Position numbers and translations under genes: made by a program. DNA of 64,000 nt from Agarophyton chilense (lineage: Eukaryota > Rhodophyta > Florideophyceae > Gracilariales > Gracilariaceae). Under the pieces are notes generated by a model. It searched no databases. It was not told the DNA's origin and worked only from the letters and a program-made list of their open reading frames with translations. How positions within the stretch are numbered: the stretch's first letter is position 1; the number at the start of each line of letters is the position of its first letter. Where the stretch lies: the NCBI GenBank assembly GCA_030374765.1, contig JARGXX010000001.1, positions 1,426,001-1,490,000 on the forward strand, given 5' to 3'. Positions 41,585-52,697 of this stretch are shown here, piece after piece.

Positions 41585-42553
41585 GTTCCAGGCGGCTTTG
41601 TCGAAATTGATCTGGTAGCGCCGTTGGGGTTTGGGCAGTACAGCTCTAGCCGATTGGGTAGTGCGGTCGATACGTCGGCGTAAGTAGCGCTTCGCCAGGG
41701 TAAAATTCATTCCTTCAATTATGTCCTGGGGTATGATTGACTCCTGAAGGGCAACAGCTATCGGCGGCGGCGATCTCGTTAGGGTTAGGGCGAGAGGTGT
41801 AGTCCCCGTGGAAGCGTGCAACTGCGTGTTGGGTGCATAAACCAGTTGCTCAACGTAGTCGTCCCAGTCCGATTCGGGCTCCGAAACGTAGTGTGTCAAT
41901 CTGTCTGTAAGGGGGCGGTTGAAGCTTTCAGCTTGGCCATTGGTTTGCAGATGGTACGGCGTGGTGATCAAATGCTTGATACATAAGGTAGCACAAACGT
42001 GTGAGAATAATTTGGATACAAACTGGCTGCCATCATCCGTAAGGAGGAAGAGTGGCATGCCATATGAATATATCCAGTGGGACAAGAAGGCCGTGGCGAA
42101 ATCCGTAGCTGTTGTCTTCCCTAGGGGTAGGGCTCGGGTAAGTTTGGTACACCTATCGGCTATTACGAAGACAAACCGTTTGCCATGGGACGACTTAGGC
42201 AAAGGACGAAGTATATCCATTGCGAGAAATTCCATCGGGCCTGCGGCGGGGAAGAGTTTCAATTTGGCCTGATCGTTGTCGCGAGATCCTTGGATTTGTG
42301 CGCAGGAAGTACAGTTCCGTGCGGACTGCCATAGGTCTTGCGCCATTCGTGGCCAGTAGAAGAACTTCTTTAGGGTCTGGTACATTCGTCGGCCTCCAGG
42401 GTGACCAGCCAAGCGAGGGAAATGGGCGAAGTATAGGAATCGCGCTCTTAGTGAAGTTGGTATTACCTGTGGCAGTGTGCCATCCAGTGGTGAGCGGCGA
42501 CACAGTAGTCCAAATGGGTCATAGTCGAATAGGCATCCAGAAGTTTCTACCAA
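41585..42553 (-). pseudogene. pol: Element D integrase, proximal part interrupted by element B
   Basis: HHCC domain: HFPRLAGHPGGRR, then CTSCAQ. DDE core: AMDILRP, LLTDDGSQF and GQAESFN, all three acidic residues present. The coding sequence reaches YQINFDKAAWN and is then cut at the GTTCC target site by element B. The frame open to 41495 belongs to B's LTR and is artificial. The continuation is at 32555 and below. Confidence 0.9.
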
Positions 42554-42769
42554 TTGGACTGTTTCATTGCAGTACTCGTCTTGGACTCGCGTTTGTAGAA
42601 GTTCCTCAATAGTATTACGGAGGAGCTCTTTTTCCTCTGGAGCTATCGAGCTAACCTGAGGTGTTGTCTACTTGGGCGGTACTGTCTCCCAGTCCAATAG
42701 GTAGACTTAGTTCTCCTTTACCTCGGGATCATCCGATTGGAACTTACCCATAAGGCCATCCGTTTCCGT

Positions 42770-44050
42770 TTAAACTTGAGGTCCATCATCTGTGAAGGGG
42801 GTACGAATGAGGTCGTTCAATGGCATGTCATCAGTTCCGTCGGTAATGATTCGCGAGAGGGCACCTGCTGCCTGGTGCTTGATTTTTGGTCTATAGGTCA
42901 TATCGTAGTCATACTCTGACAGCCTGAGGCACCACCGAGCGAGTCGAATTGATGCATCAATCATATTGAGTAACCAGCAGAGTGAATCGTGGTCTGTCCC
43001 AATGGTAAACCTAATTTCCTCGAGGTATGGACGGAGTGTCAATACGAACCATACGATGGCTAGACATTCCTTTTCAATGGTACTGTAGTTGCGCTCCGCG
43101 CTGGTGAGCTTTCTGCTCCAGTATCCAATAGGTCGATAGTCCTTCGGTGACTCCTGTTCCTGTGGGCGTGCACATCCCACTCGGACATCAGAAGCGTCTG
43201 TGTCCAGGACAAAGGGCCTATTGGGTTTCGATGAAGCCAGTACAGGTGGGTTCAGTGATTTGTTCTTTAGTGTCGGAAATGCCTCGTACTGGGCGTCGGT
43301 AAGGGCCTCTAACTCCGAAGGTGTTCCCTTCTTCAGCATTGCGTTGAGGGAGGCCGAGATTCTAGCTAACCCTTGGACAAAACGTCGGGAAACGTTGCAC
43401 AGGCCCACGAAAGATCGTAGTTTCCTGGGGTTTCTGGGAGGTTTAGCCTGGCAGATAGTATTCGTGGTTCGTGTGGCTACCTTTAGCTTTTCTGGGAGGA
43501 CGACGAGACCGAGATAGTCCACCGAGGCCTGGAAGAAAGCGCATTTGCGGAGTTTCAGTGTTACTCCAGCGTCCTGTAAGATTGTTAGCACCTACTTCAC
43601 GTGGCGAAAGTGTTCCTTTACGGTACGTGAGAAGATTATAACGTCATCCAAATAGACCAGGGCGAATTTTTATTTGACTCTGGAAAGTATGATGTCCATT
43701 ACCCGTTGGAAAGTTGCTGGCGCCTTCTTTAAACCAAAGGGCATACGAGTAAATCTGAACAGACTTTCATGGTTGGTGAAGGTTGTCAGCGCTGTCGCAT
43801 CTTCGACCAAAGGGATTTGCCAATATCCGAAGTTAGCGTCCAGTGTGTTAAATACGACAGCTTCGCCTAAGGAATCCAGACAGTAACCCATGCGAGGTAT
43901 CGGGTATGAGCCCCTCTTGGCTACAGCGTTCAGCTTCCTGTAGTCGACGCAGAACCTGACGGATCCATCTTTCTTCGCCACGAGTACAAGGGGACTTGCC
44001 CTTTCGGACTGGTTTGGAGGCGCCGGCTCAATGACTTGAGCTTTGCGCAT
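42770..44050 (-). pseudogene. pol: Element D reverse transcriptase and RNase H (broken)
   Basis: RT with FCVDYRKLNA, TLDANFGYWQIP, MPFGLKKAPATFQR, a TAA at 43670, then an intact ALVYLDDVIIF box and another stop near 43592. The RNase H part from 43591 has VLDTDAS, IEKECLAIVW, GTDHDSL and a degenerated AGALSR where DALSR is expected. The stops lie in the same phase. Confidence 0.88.
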
Positions 44051-44232
44051 CTTTTCCTTGTGGTCGGCGACATTTCCCTACCTCTAAAGCCGGTACGGTA
44101 TGGGTGCTGAAACTGTGGTCTAGCATCATCCTGAAGGTCAATGCGGTGTGTAGTGGCTCTGATTGTGCCAAATCTACCTGACCAGATGGCCTGGTATTCT
44201 CTGAGGAGATCAAGTACCTGGGGTTTATAGGA

Positions 44233-45426
44233 TTAGAATTCTTCGCCGATGGCGACCGTCCCCTCCCAAGAGTCGACGTCCTCGTCGGGAGTTGGCGTCG
44301 CAAGATTATACATTTGGGCCTCCATAATGGCCACGGGCGCAGGTAGAGTGATACCAATCACTGTACCTTTAGGTATCCGCACGGGTTTATCTCGGAAGTT
44401 GCTGATTGTGACGAAGAAGGACCTGTTGGGGTGGATGTCCATTACTCCATTGGCCATCAAGGAAAGGTGCTTCAGAACCGTTGTCGGTTGGTTCTGAATC
44501 GTTACGAGGCCTGAGAACTGGGAATGGACCGATACAGCGATTTGGGTCATCAGCGGTATCGTTATAGCCTTTGACAGGCGAACCTTATTGGACTTCGCGT
44601 TTTCGGAGACAACCGCCCGTTTGCGGTTAGCTTCTGGCCCTGGGGTTGAATCCGTTATGGAGATGGAAGGTGCGCGGTAAAACGCGACTTTCTTAAGGCC
44701 TGGATAAATGGACTTAATGTATCGGTCGATAAAGGAGGTTCCTAGGATTGCTTCAGCGCCTAAGTTAGTACATACAAGGAACCATGTGCGGACTTTGAAT
44801 TGTCCTGCAGGGAGGTAAAGTGGTACAATCCCTTTAATTTCCATTGGTCTACGAGACGCATCGCTAATCCTTGGGGTCTTCCTTGCCTGAACGAAATCTT
44901 GCCAACCCAGTGGGAGCAGCTTAGTATGGACCAAATTGGGACCAGCGCCTGTGTCCAATACAGCTGTGGTTACTCGAGAGTTGTTGGAAGGAAGTCCTAC
45001 GGTTACTCGAACTTTATAGTTCTCTTTCCTGAGGATACAGATGGGGTCGTTACTGTGTTCCAATTGTGGTTCATCCTCAGTGGTCCATTGTGGGTGGTTT
45101 GTATTGGGAGGTGAGGAGCTCTTTGGCTCATGGCCGACCAATTGGTTGAGGCAGGGGCTCAAAGAGGAAGGATTTGCCTCGATTCGTCCCTCTAGGAGTT
45201 TTTCGATGGGGTTTCCGTTTCTTCCTGAGGATAGGGTTCTTCCACGGCGCCTTCCGCAGGATCTACAATGGTGTGGACCTGTGGGGCTTTGATCGGAGCG
45301 TCCGGAGGCGTGGCATAGCGTGAGCTTCCAGGGGTCCCTGTGGTTCGTTGCTGTGCCCTGTGATACATTCCTTCGGATCTCCGCACCCGGTAATTCTCTT
45401 CCCTTAGGGCTAGGAGGGGTTTTCAT
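44233..45426 (-). pseudogene. pol: Element D protease region (397 codons open)
   Basis: Open from 45426 to TAG at 44233. The protease active site is AVLDTGAGPNLVH, followed by AILGTSFIDRYIKSIYPG. The sequence continues into the pre-RT linker in phase after the stop (IWSGRFGTIRATTHRIDL). It overlaps the end of the gag phase, and pol is -1 relative to gag. The closest counterpart in the window is element A (LMANGVMDIHPN in D, LMANGIVDNIPN in A). Confidence 0.85.
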
Positions 45427-47241
45427 GCGTCCTCAGGCAGATACCTCGTATTGTCAAATGGTTGGGTCAGTGACAGGCAGAGGAAGCAGGCCCTTCGAGA
45501 GCGAACAAAAACGTCCTTGCGGGGCGGAAAGGGAGAATACTTAGGTGTGGGTGGTCCAGTGGTCGCTGTAGTTCCTTAGGAGGTGTATGATGGGGGCCCA
45601 GACGGAGAAGCACTGAAATTGACCGCGAGGACGTATCCCAAATCGGCTTGAATGAGTGAAGCATCCATGTCCGACTCCGTGGAGCTAAGCAAATGGGCTT
45701 GGTTGGGTTTACGCAATGGAGTTGCGTGTCCTCTGGTTATATCAGCGTTGCACCTGGAGGTCCTATAGGTTCTGTCATAACCCCCGGCGTAGGTAACGAG
45801 CCTTCGGAAGGAGTATTGCGGGCTTTCCGTGTGGTAATTGCGCACATGTGTCCGAATGGCAGGGAGTAGTCCCGTGATGAAGTGACGCTTAAAGCGTCCT
45901 TCGGAGAACAAGTTTCCACATTGGTAAGCCCTCTTCCATAGGTCGTCTGCGAAAGCCGATTCGGTCATGTTGTAGCTCTGCCTAAAGGATATTACTTCCT
46001 GGTGGGCATCAATTATAACGTCATCCGTGGCGTAAGTTTCCAAGAGGTAATGAACAACCTGAGGGTATGACCTGAGAAGCTCACGGTCTTGAGCATCCAC
46101 GAGGTCAGTTGGGCCAGATATCTTCAAAACCACTCGGTCAAGCGCCTGTCCTGTAAGGAAGAATTTGAAAAGGTACAAAGCGGCGCCCTCGTGGACACCA
46201 TTCTGATCGCAAGCCGTACGGAACAAACTGAGAAACCTAAAGACGGCAATGAGATCGGAACCCTAGAACTTGTCCGTAATGCTTAGCTGCATTCGTTTGG
46301 CCCATTTTGCGACTCTGCGAGCCACCGAACCAGAATCTTTCGTGGACCTGTCGGCCAGCCGGTAATTTCGGTAGTCTACAACCTTAAGGAAAAGTTCGTT
46401 CGTGGTTGCCAGTGGTCTGAGGCCTCGAACGGCAGCTCATCCAATTCTGAGTCGGTCGTTTCGGTTGAGGCCGATTCGGAATCACTGGTGTCCGAATGGT
46501 CTCTTCTCTTGCTTCTTCTGTTCTTCTTTCTCCTGCGGATACTTCTTTTTTTCCAGTGAAGTAGGGACCTAGAGGATCGATCTCTCTATCAGATCCGATG
46601 GAGCCCTGAGGTCGCTGTAAATCGTATAATCCCTCGGGTGGGGCCGGCGATCTCTCTTCTAGACGCGGAGCTTCTCTTCTGCTCCTCGCTTGTCCCTCCC
46701 TTGGATTCTCCTGATGGGAAACCTGTCTCTCATCTAGACGCAGAGCGTCTCTTTTGCTCCGTCCCACCATGGGGTTTTCCTGATGGTATTCCCGGCGAAG
46801 GGCGGATAATTCCGCCGCTCCTGGGGGGTCGGTAGGGGGTTGCCATATGGAGACCGGATGGTTAATTTGTGGTGGGGAGGTCCTAGGGACCAAATTGCCT
46901 GCCTGGCGGGTGACGGCTTTTTGAACGGCCTGTAGGAGGGTGTCCATGAATAAGTCAGACTCCAATACCTTAGAGGCGATTCGCGAGATGAGGTCATCCG
47001 TATGGTCAGCGATCGCCGTAGCGAGTCGCACGTCCATAATGGAATCCACGTGGGTTGAGCAGAGCTCACGGAGACGGGGCCGGAGAAGGTCGGAAAGCCC
47101 TGTGGGAATGTTCTCTTTAATTCCTTCGGTCTTACGGGGTTCTCCTTGGGGTGTTCCTGGCCTAGATGTGGCAGTAGTGGGGCGTTCTTGTGAACACGCT
47201 GCTACCGTGGGTTCTCGGCGAATCCTTTCAGGGTCGTCCAT
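45192..47241 (-). pseudogene. gag: Element D gag (frameshifted)
   Basis: ATG at 47241. The first phase runs to 46384 and carries helical and charged Arg/Glu-rich repeats (two similar REAPRLEER/KRDALRLDER units). After a frameshift the gag domain reads from 46226 (YLFKFFLTGQALDRV, YLLETYATDDVI), stops at 45576, and continues in phase with a decayed zinc knuckle (CFLCLSLTQPF, His and last Cys lost) to 45192. Confidence 0.85.
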
Positions 47242-47501
47242 AGAAGTCAGTACTCCTTGCGGCTGGCTTTTCGTGCTCCTGCAGTCGCTAACAGTATCTA
47301 AATGTGTTTCAGGTGAAATTGTCGGCGTTGCAGTGGCAGCTGGTCATGCCGTAGGAGTCCTATGGTCTGGTCGGTTGGATGTGTTTCCTGCGACCATAAT
47401 GGCGGTTGCTTCTGTACTTCTGGTCCGTTGGGGAATTAAACCAAAGGTAAGAATCTGGACAATTCTTCGTTCCAGTGGTCCGTTCAATTATTCCTAGAGT
47501 T

Positions 47502-47519
47502 TTCTAAGTCGGGAGACCG
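47502..47519 (-). other. Element D primer binding site
   Basis: On the element strand CGGTCTCCCGACTTAGAA, one change (first base) from the sites of B and C. 3 nt from the LTR. Confidence 0.8.
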
Positions 47520-47522
47520 AAA

Positions 47523-47968
47523 TGTAACGCAATGACCGTTGGGCCAGCGTACGGGTCTCGAGCGGTGGTAGCGTGGTAGAGCGGGTTTTAAGGTTCGAAT
47601 CCTTGACGGCGGCACTCCCATAGTACTTTGTACAATCGTCTGGCGTTTACTGCGTAGTCCTACAGGTTGAAGCTGCGAAAACGATGGCCTGAAGACCAAG
47701 TGGAGGAACTAATATACCAAAGGGGGTCATTTAGTACCCTAACGGTGAGTACCTTACTCTAAGAGAGAAGCGTCACTCGAGCCAAAGGAATAGCAATGGC
47801 GAGGATTTGGGATCTCCCTGGCACTGTAATTACAATATATTACACTAATTAAAATGTATTAATAATCTACATGAGTCCATCTGAGGTCGACCAGTCCACG
47901 TCGCGTCTGTAAGATATCTCAGGGCCCGGCGGCTTACAGAGCTCAACCGTTATCATCGCTTCTTCACA
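47523..47968 (-). repeat. Element D 5' LTR (446 bp)
   Basis: Starts TGTAACGCAATGACC and ends CTTCACA on the plus strand; diverged partner of 28703-29136. Element E coding sequence begins immediately beyond it. Confidence 0.85.
47569..47602 (+). promoter_or_regulatory. tRNA-like A/B-box motif inside the element D LTR
   Basis: TAGCGTGGTAGAGCGG resembles a tRNA D-arm (A box), and GGTTCGAATCC (47592-47602) is a perfect B box with a T-arm stem (AAGG/CCTT). They are too close for a tRNA: no anticodon arm fits. The other LTR copy keeps it with one change (GGTTCGTATCC at 28772-28782). It may be a relic of a tRNA or of a pol III promoter. Confidence 0.4.
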
Positions 47969-49523
47969 AGATGGAACACGTTCCTGAGGAGTATGAAGGA
48001 AGATTGAGCAGATTGCTGCTGTAGTTTTCACATATGTGGAGTGGACACATTGGCCAGGTCGCGGCTACAGAACATCATATTGACGTTGCACCGAGTACAC
48101 GACCCATCGCTCATTTACCGTATCGAACAGGCCCGCGAACTCGTCAGATCGAGCAAGAACACATGGACTCCATGGTGGAGAAGGAAATCATTGAGCCATC
48201 TCAATCAGCTTGGGCATCCCGAGTGGTCCTTGTTCTCAAAGGAGATAGTTCTTTACGCTTTTGCTTGGACTACAGAAAACTTAATGCAGTAACTGTGAAG
48301 GATACGTACCCATTACCGCGTATGGGTGAATGCATCGATAGTCTTGGAGAGGCCAATGGTTTTACTACTCTTGACGCAAATTTGGGATACTGGAAGATAC
48401 CAGTCGCCCCAGAAGACCAGGATAAGACTACATTCCCGTGTCACGCAGGCCTGTATCGCTTTAAGCCAATGCCATTTGGTTTGACCAACGCCTCTGCGAC
48501 TTTTCAGCGTGCTATAGATATAATATTATCACAGTATAAGTGGAAAACATGTCTTGTTTACTTGGATGGCATCATCATTTTCAGTAAGAATATGAAAGAC
48601 CATTTCGGGAATGTTAAAGGAATCCTCAGGAAGTTACAGCAAGCTGGAACTACCTTAAAGATCAAGAAGTGTGAATGGTTCACGGACCAAGTGAAATACC
48701 TGGGACACAGGATAAAGCCAGAAAAACTGGAAACGCAAGTAGTGCAGACCGCTGCGATTCGTGAGTTCAAACCTCCGCGAACGCAGAAGCAATTGAGATA
48801 TTTTTTTCGGACTTTGTAACGTTTACAGACGACTTGTGCCGAGCTATTCGCATATCTCTGCACCCCTTACTGCTTTATTGAAGAAGGGACAACACTTTTA
48901 ATTGAAGGAATTTGGAGAAGCCGAAACGGAAGCTATCGAAAAACTAAAACACGTGCTGACCACAGCTCCTGTGTTTTCCCTTCCCAAAATGGATCTTTTT
49001 TACTCCGTCTATACGGACACTAGCGATTATCAGATACGGTGTGCCCTTTATCAAACGCATGAAGATGGCATACGATATCTTATTGGGTACTGGTCGAGAA
49101 CACTGCACCAGGCAGAAAAGAACTCCTCTGTGTCAGAAAAGGAATGCCTTGCCATGGTTTGGGCTCTCACGGCCCTCAGACCTTACCTACAGGGTGCTCA
49201 ATTTACGGTCGATACCGATCATTCATGCCTTAGATGGCTCATGTCGATTACCCGTCGGGGCGCTTAATGCGATGGCGTCTGCGCCTTTCAGAATTTTATT
49301 TCACAATGAACAACAAGATGAGAACTTCAAACGTACACGCTGACGCGTTATCGCGACTCGAAACCTTAGGAGAAACCCAATTGGAAATCGATGATGAGAT
49401 ACCATGTTTGGTAACGGAAAATTCGAGAACGAAAAAAGAAGAACTAGAAGATCTAGAAGAAAAGAATTCAAAAATTGAATTACTGGTAGCCAAGACTACG
49501 GACATTGATCCAGAAAATCAACT
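47969..49523 (+). pseudogene. pol: Element E reverse transcriptase and RNase H (frameshifted)
   Basis: Begins within the pre-RT linker (a stop, then MWSGHIGQVAATEHHID). RT: FCLDYRKLNA, TLDANLGYWKIP, MPFGLTNASATFQR. The catalytic box reads VYLDGIIIF, so the second catalytic Asp is Gly. A frameshift at the T7 run (48801-48807) moves the phase (GLCNVYRRLVPSYSH lost from the first frame), a stop lies near 48900 and another shift near 49260. RNase H: YTDTSDYQ, SEKECLAMVW, DTDHSCLRWLM, DALSRLETLGE. It is cut at the target site CAACT (49519-49523) by element C. Confidence 0.88.
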
Positions 49524-50437
49524 TGTAGAGCAACGCCCAGTTAGGGGATACTTGAAGATGCAACTCATAGATTGAGGATTGAACCCTCCGAGGGTTATGA
49601 TTATGATCCCCTCTAAGGTGTGCTGAGGTGGCACTGTTTTCTGGTTAGAATTCGCCTAAAAGGGAAAATTCGGATGGCCCATGGTTGGATTGGCCCCGTG
49701 ATACACGTGGCTTAATTTTGGCACCTTATTTCGGATATTTGTAGAACGTTGGACTTTTGGGCCCTGACAGTTGGATCTCCACGTGTATGGCCCTGAGCAG
49801 GTGTGCACTACTGTAGAGTTTAGTTAGTGGGCCCTACTTAGAAAGATGAGATCTGACAGTCCGAAGCTCAAAGTAAATGGTAACCAAGGTTGGTCTTCGA
49901 TACCTTTAGAGGTTCTTCGTCGCCATCGTTTCGGCCTTACAACCCGGAACGGGCTCTGGTTAGCAACGCCTGCGTAGGGACACGACTCCACTTGGAGAGT
50001 GCCCACGTTTGGGTTCCGTGCAACCACCCCCTTGGGACCGCTCAGACGACCTGCGTGCACGATACCCCGTGGGGGTTCTGCTTACTTGTTGCGTGCTTTT
50101 TGTGTTTCCTTTCGAGGACAGGTTTTCGCCCATGTATTGGGTTTCTTTTGTTGTTTCGCCCCTTTTCTGGTTCTCGGGTCCGGTGCCTGTTAGTGCCCGA
50201 CCCTCGCCCCGTTTTTCCTCTTCGCCGGATTTTCCCTCATTCTTTGGGATACCCATACCCATTCCCGATCCAACGGTTTCTACCCCTTACCTCCGTCGGT
50301 ACTGCCGGAATCCCCCGTGGGAGTTACACCCCACACTACGGGTGGAACGGAGGGCGCTGTATCTGAGTCTGCCTCCCCCAGGAAGCAAGGCTTCGAACAC
50401 CTTGAGAGCACTTCCCGTCGCCGGGTTTTGCTCCACA
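49524..50437 (+). repeat. Element C 5' LTR (914 bp)
   Basis: Starts TGTAGAGCAACGCCC and ends TTTTGCTCCACA. The ends are imperfect inverted repeats of each other (TGTRGAGCAA). A frame of ~150 codons inside is present in both LTRs and is rejected as a gene. Confidence 0.95.
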
Positions 50438-50439
50438 AG

Positions 50440-50457
50440 TGGTCTCCCGACTTAGAA
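50440..50457 (+). other. Element C primer binding site
   Basis: TGGTCTCCCGACTTAGAA, 2 nt after the LTR; identical to element B's. Confidence 0.9.
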
Positions 50458-50664
50458 TCCGTTCTCGGACTTTTGGGTTGGTCATCCACGTGTTGGAATA
50501 TCTCTTGGAAGAGGAAGCACCGTCGTGAAGATTTGTTGTAGTGGTCCCCTTTGGAAAGGGTGGAATTGGTTTTTATTTTTGTTTTGTGTTACGTCATCCG
50601 TTCTCCGGGAATCTCGTGATCGAATTTCATCGTTACCCCGAATCGTCGGTGTCGTGTCTGCAGC

Positions 50665-52695
50665 ATGTCGCCGCCTACCCGTGGTTCCAGGACTGGGTCG
50701 AACCGTCAAGCGGATTCAGTGCCCCCGGCCCCACCTAGGTCGAGGAGCTCAATTCCCGAAGGTCGGAACGATTCCGGTATCGATCCGGACACTCGGAGAG
50801 CACCCTCAGTGGTTTCAGGTCCTCGAGAGGTCGTGGCTGTGGGCCCAGCTCCAGTGGTGGAGACCCCCTCAGCAGCACCCCGAAGTCGGGCCGACCCTGA
50901 ATTACAGCGCCTGGAGACTCGAATCGATACCGCCAACGCGGCTCACGTCGAGCTCCTTCAGGAGGTTACTACCCTCCGCCTCAAGGTGGAGGACGCCCCG
51001 GTGCGGGGAGTCGCCGATGACCTTCGTACCCTGAGGAGGGATGTGAACTCCCTTTTGGAAAGCTTTGGTACCCCTGGGGTCTTTATCCAGGAGTACCGGA
51101 GCCTCGTGGAGGAACACAGCGTGCAAGCGGAACGCTTCCGAGCTCGGCTGGACACCCTCGAGGCCATTATCCGTATGGACGGAGACACAAAAGCCCCGAA
51201 GGATGAACCCGACGTTTCGGAAGACGAAGAACACCGCTCCGCTAAAGGGGACCGCCGCAAGTCCAAGAAGAGGGTTCACCTCCAAGAGGATTTATCGGAT
51301 TCTGATCCCAATCGCTCGCCATCGAGTTCGTCCTCCGAATCTTCGGACAGTGAAGATGATCGCCGGTCATCCCGGGCGACTCGGTCGAAGGCTACTTACA
51401 CCTCTCAAGAGGCAATCCGTACCCGGAAGAAGGGTGAGAAACTCCTTGGATTAAGGGAGCTGAAGCCGACGAATCCTCTCTATCGGAAGCTGCTATCGTA
51501 CCGCTATTACCGGTTGGATAACCCTTCGGGAGATCGAACATCCCGCGGAACGGGTAAGGTCAAGGACTACATCAAAAGGCTGAGCATCACCGTACAGAAG
51601 AGGGAGTTCACAGGAACAGACCCAATTCTGGTGCTCGATTTCCTTGCGAGGTTCGTCCAGGAGGCTGACATCCTCGGTATGAGTGAAGCGCAAGCGTATC
51701 CTGCATTACCCTATTTCTTAAAGGGGATGGCTGAAGACCAGTTCAACTCCGTCCGTGGATCATCCCGAGCCTCAGAAGGGGGAGTCACGTGCTGGCCCGA
51801 AGCGGTGCAGTACCTCTTGAGGTCATACGCTACTGGAAATGCGATTCAGGTAGCAATCCTTGCATTAAGGGATACGCGGCAGAAGCCGATAGAAACCAAA
51901 ACGGTGTATTCAACTCGCTTGAATAAAGCGTTTCACCGATGCAGGAATGTATTCCCCGCCTACGAGAGATGCACCATGTTTGTGGATGGTTTGGACCCCT
52001 CGATAAGGGCATTGGTTGCCCGATATCGGGAAGAGAAGCGCAAGCTGACCTACTTGGAACTGGTTCAGTACGCCCAGGCTGAGGGGGATACTCTCCGTGC
52101 CCAGCAGAACCGAAAGAGTCGGCCGACACGTGCTCTCCTCGCCGATGGAGGTAACTCGTCTTTGTCACTCGCAGGAGGCCCTGCCCCTGTGGGGGTGAAT
52201 GATAACATTCACTTCATGGGAAGTAACCCCGAATCTATGGGTATGTCTGAGTTGCCGTCGACATCCGCTCCGACTACGGATGAAGACCCTGCGCTCTATA
52301 CCCACGGACGGAGGGTGCCAGCCGCATCGCTACCTTTTGCGAATACCGCTGCTCGGTTCTCTCGCCCCGGATGGAGGGATACAGCACCACGTCGCGTGGA
52401 TTCACGTCCACAACCGAACCCGGCAGAGCTGATTTGCTATTTGTGTTACCTCCGTGGTCACAAAGCACCAGACTGCACATTTCCCCTGCGGGAGGGTTCA
52501 CGAATTATCGCTCAGTACGAGGCTCTGACCCCTGAGGAGAAAGCTCGAGTCCCGAGTAGGTCCTATGAGCAACAAAGGATACTCCGAGCTCACCTTGCTG
52601 ACAGGGATACAGAACTTGTACCCGCGAACGGGGAACAACCGGTCCCCTTCGAGGCAGCTGCACCGAATTCGGTGGGGTCCGCTTCGAAAAACTAA
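50665..52695 (+). CDS. gag: Element C Gag polyprotein (676 aa, intact)
   Basis: Capsid/nucleocapsid precursor. ATG at 50665, 207 nt after the PBS. The N-terminal third is Pro/Arg-rich then coiled-coil-like (about residues 70-170). An acidic serine tract (about 212-232, SSSSSESSDSEDD) follows. The gag core runs about 285-480, with DYIKRLSITVQ, ALPYFLKGMAEDQF, AVQYLLRSYATGNA and TMFVDGLDPSIRALV. The CCHC zinc knuckle CYLCYLRGHKAPDC starts at residue 591 with canonical spacing, for binding element RNA. The stop at 52693-52695 is directly preceded by AAAAAC. The pol phase is -1 relative to gag and open across this point, so frameshifting is a plausible way to make Gag-Pol. No internal stop. Confidence 0.93.
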   Translation: MSPPTRGSRTGSNRQADSVPPAPPRSRSSIPEGRNDSGIDPDTRRAPSVVSGPREVVAVGPAPVVETPSAAPRSRADPELQRLETRIDTANAAHVELLQEVTTLRLKVEDAPVRGVADDLRTLRRDVNSLLESFGTPGVFIQEYRSLVEEHSVQAERFRARLDTLEAIIRMDGDTKAPKDEPDVSEDEEHRSAKGDRRKSKKRVHLQEDLSDSDPNRSPSSSSSESSDSEDDRRSSRATRSKATYTSQEAIRTRKKGEKLLGLRELKPTNPLYRKLLSYRYYRLDNPSGDRTSRGTGKVKDYIKRLSITVQKREFTGTDPILVLDFLARFVQEADILGMSEAQAYPALPYFLKGMAEDQFNSVRGSSRASEGGVTCWPEAVQYLLRSYATGNAIQVAILALRDTRQKPIETKTVYSTRLNKAFHRCRNVFPAYERCTMFVDGLDPSIRALVARYREEKRKLTYLELVQYAQAEGDTLRAQQNRKSRPTRALLADGGNSSLSLAGGPAPVGVNDNIHFMGSNPESMGMSELPSTSAPTTDEDPALYTHGRRVPAASLPFANTAARFSRPGWRDTAPRRVDSRPQPNPAELICYLCYLRGHKAPDCTFPLREGSRIIAQYEALTPEEKARVPSRSYEQQRILRAHLADRDTELVPANGEQPVPFEAAAPNSVGSASKN

Positions 52696-52697
52696 AC

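Larger units (their letters stand above)
28703..47968 (-). mobile_element. Element D: older Ty3/gypsy chromovirus with antisense ORF, split by element B
   Basis: Minus-strand element: 5' LTR 47523-47968, PBS, gag, protease, RT, RNase H, integrase. It is then interrupted at 32556-41584 by element B, after which the integrase tail and chromodomain continue to about 31930. An opposite-strand ORF (29545-31652), a PPT (29137-29148) and the 3' LTR (28703-29136) follow. Its LTRs differ at many positions and in length (434 and 446 bp), so it is older than A, B and C. No target duplication is found (TAAAC on the left, AGATG on the right). Without B it would be about 10.2 kb. Confidence 0.85.

Noticed and set aside
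47569-47602. tRNA gene
   Set aside because: The B box and T arm are good, but no acceptor partner or anticodon arm can be formed.
49890-50455. 150-codon frames in the element C LTR, repeated at 60726-61202
   Set aside because: LTR duplication explains the conservation; the sequence is compositionally biased and lies in regulatory DNA.
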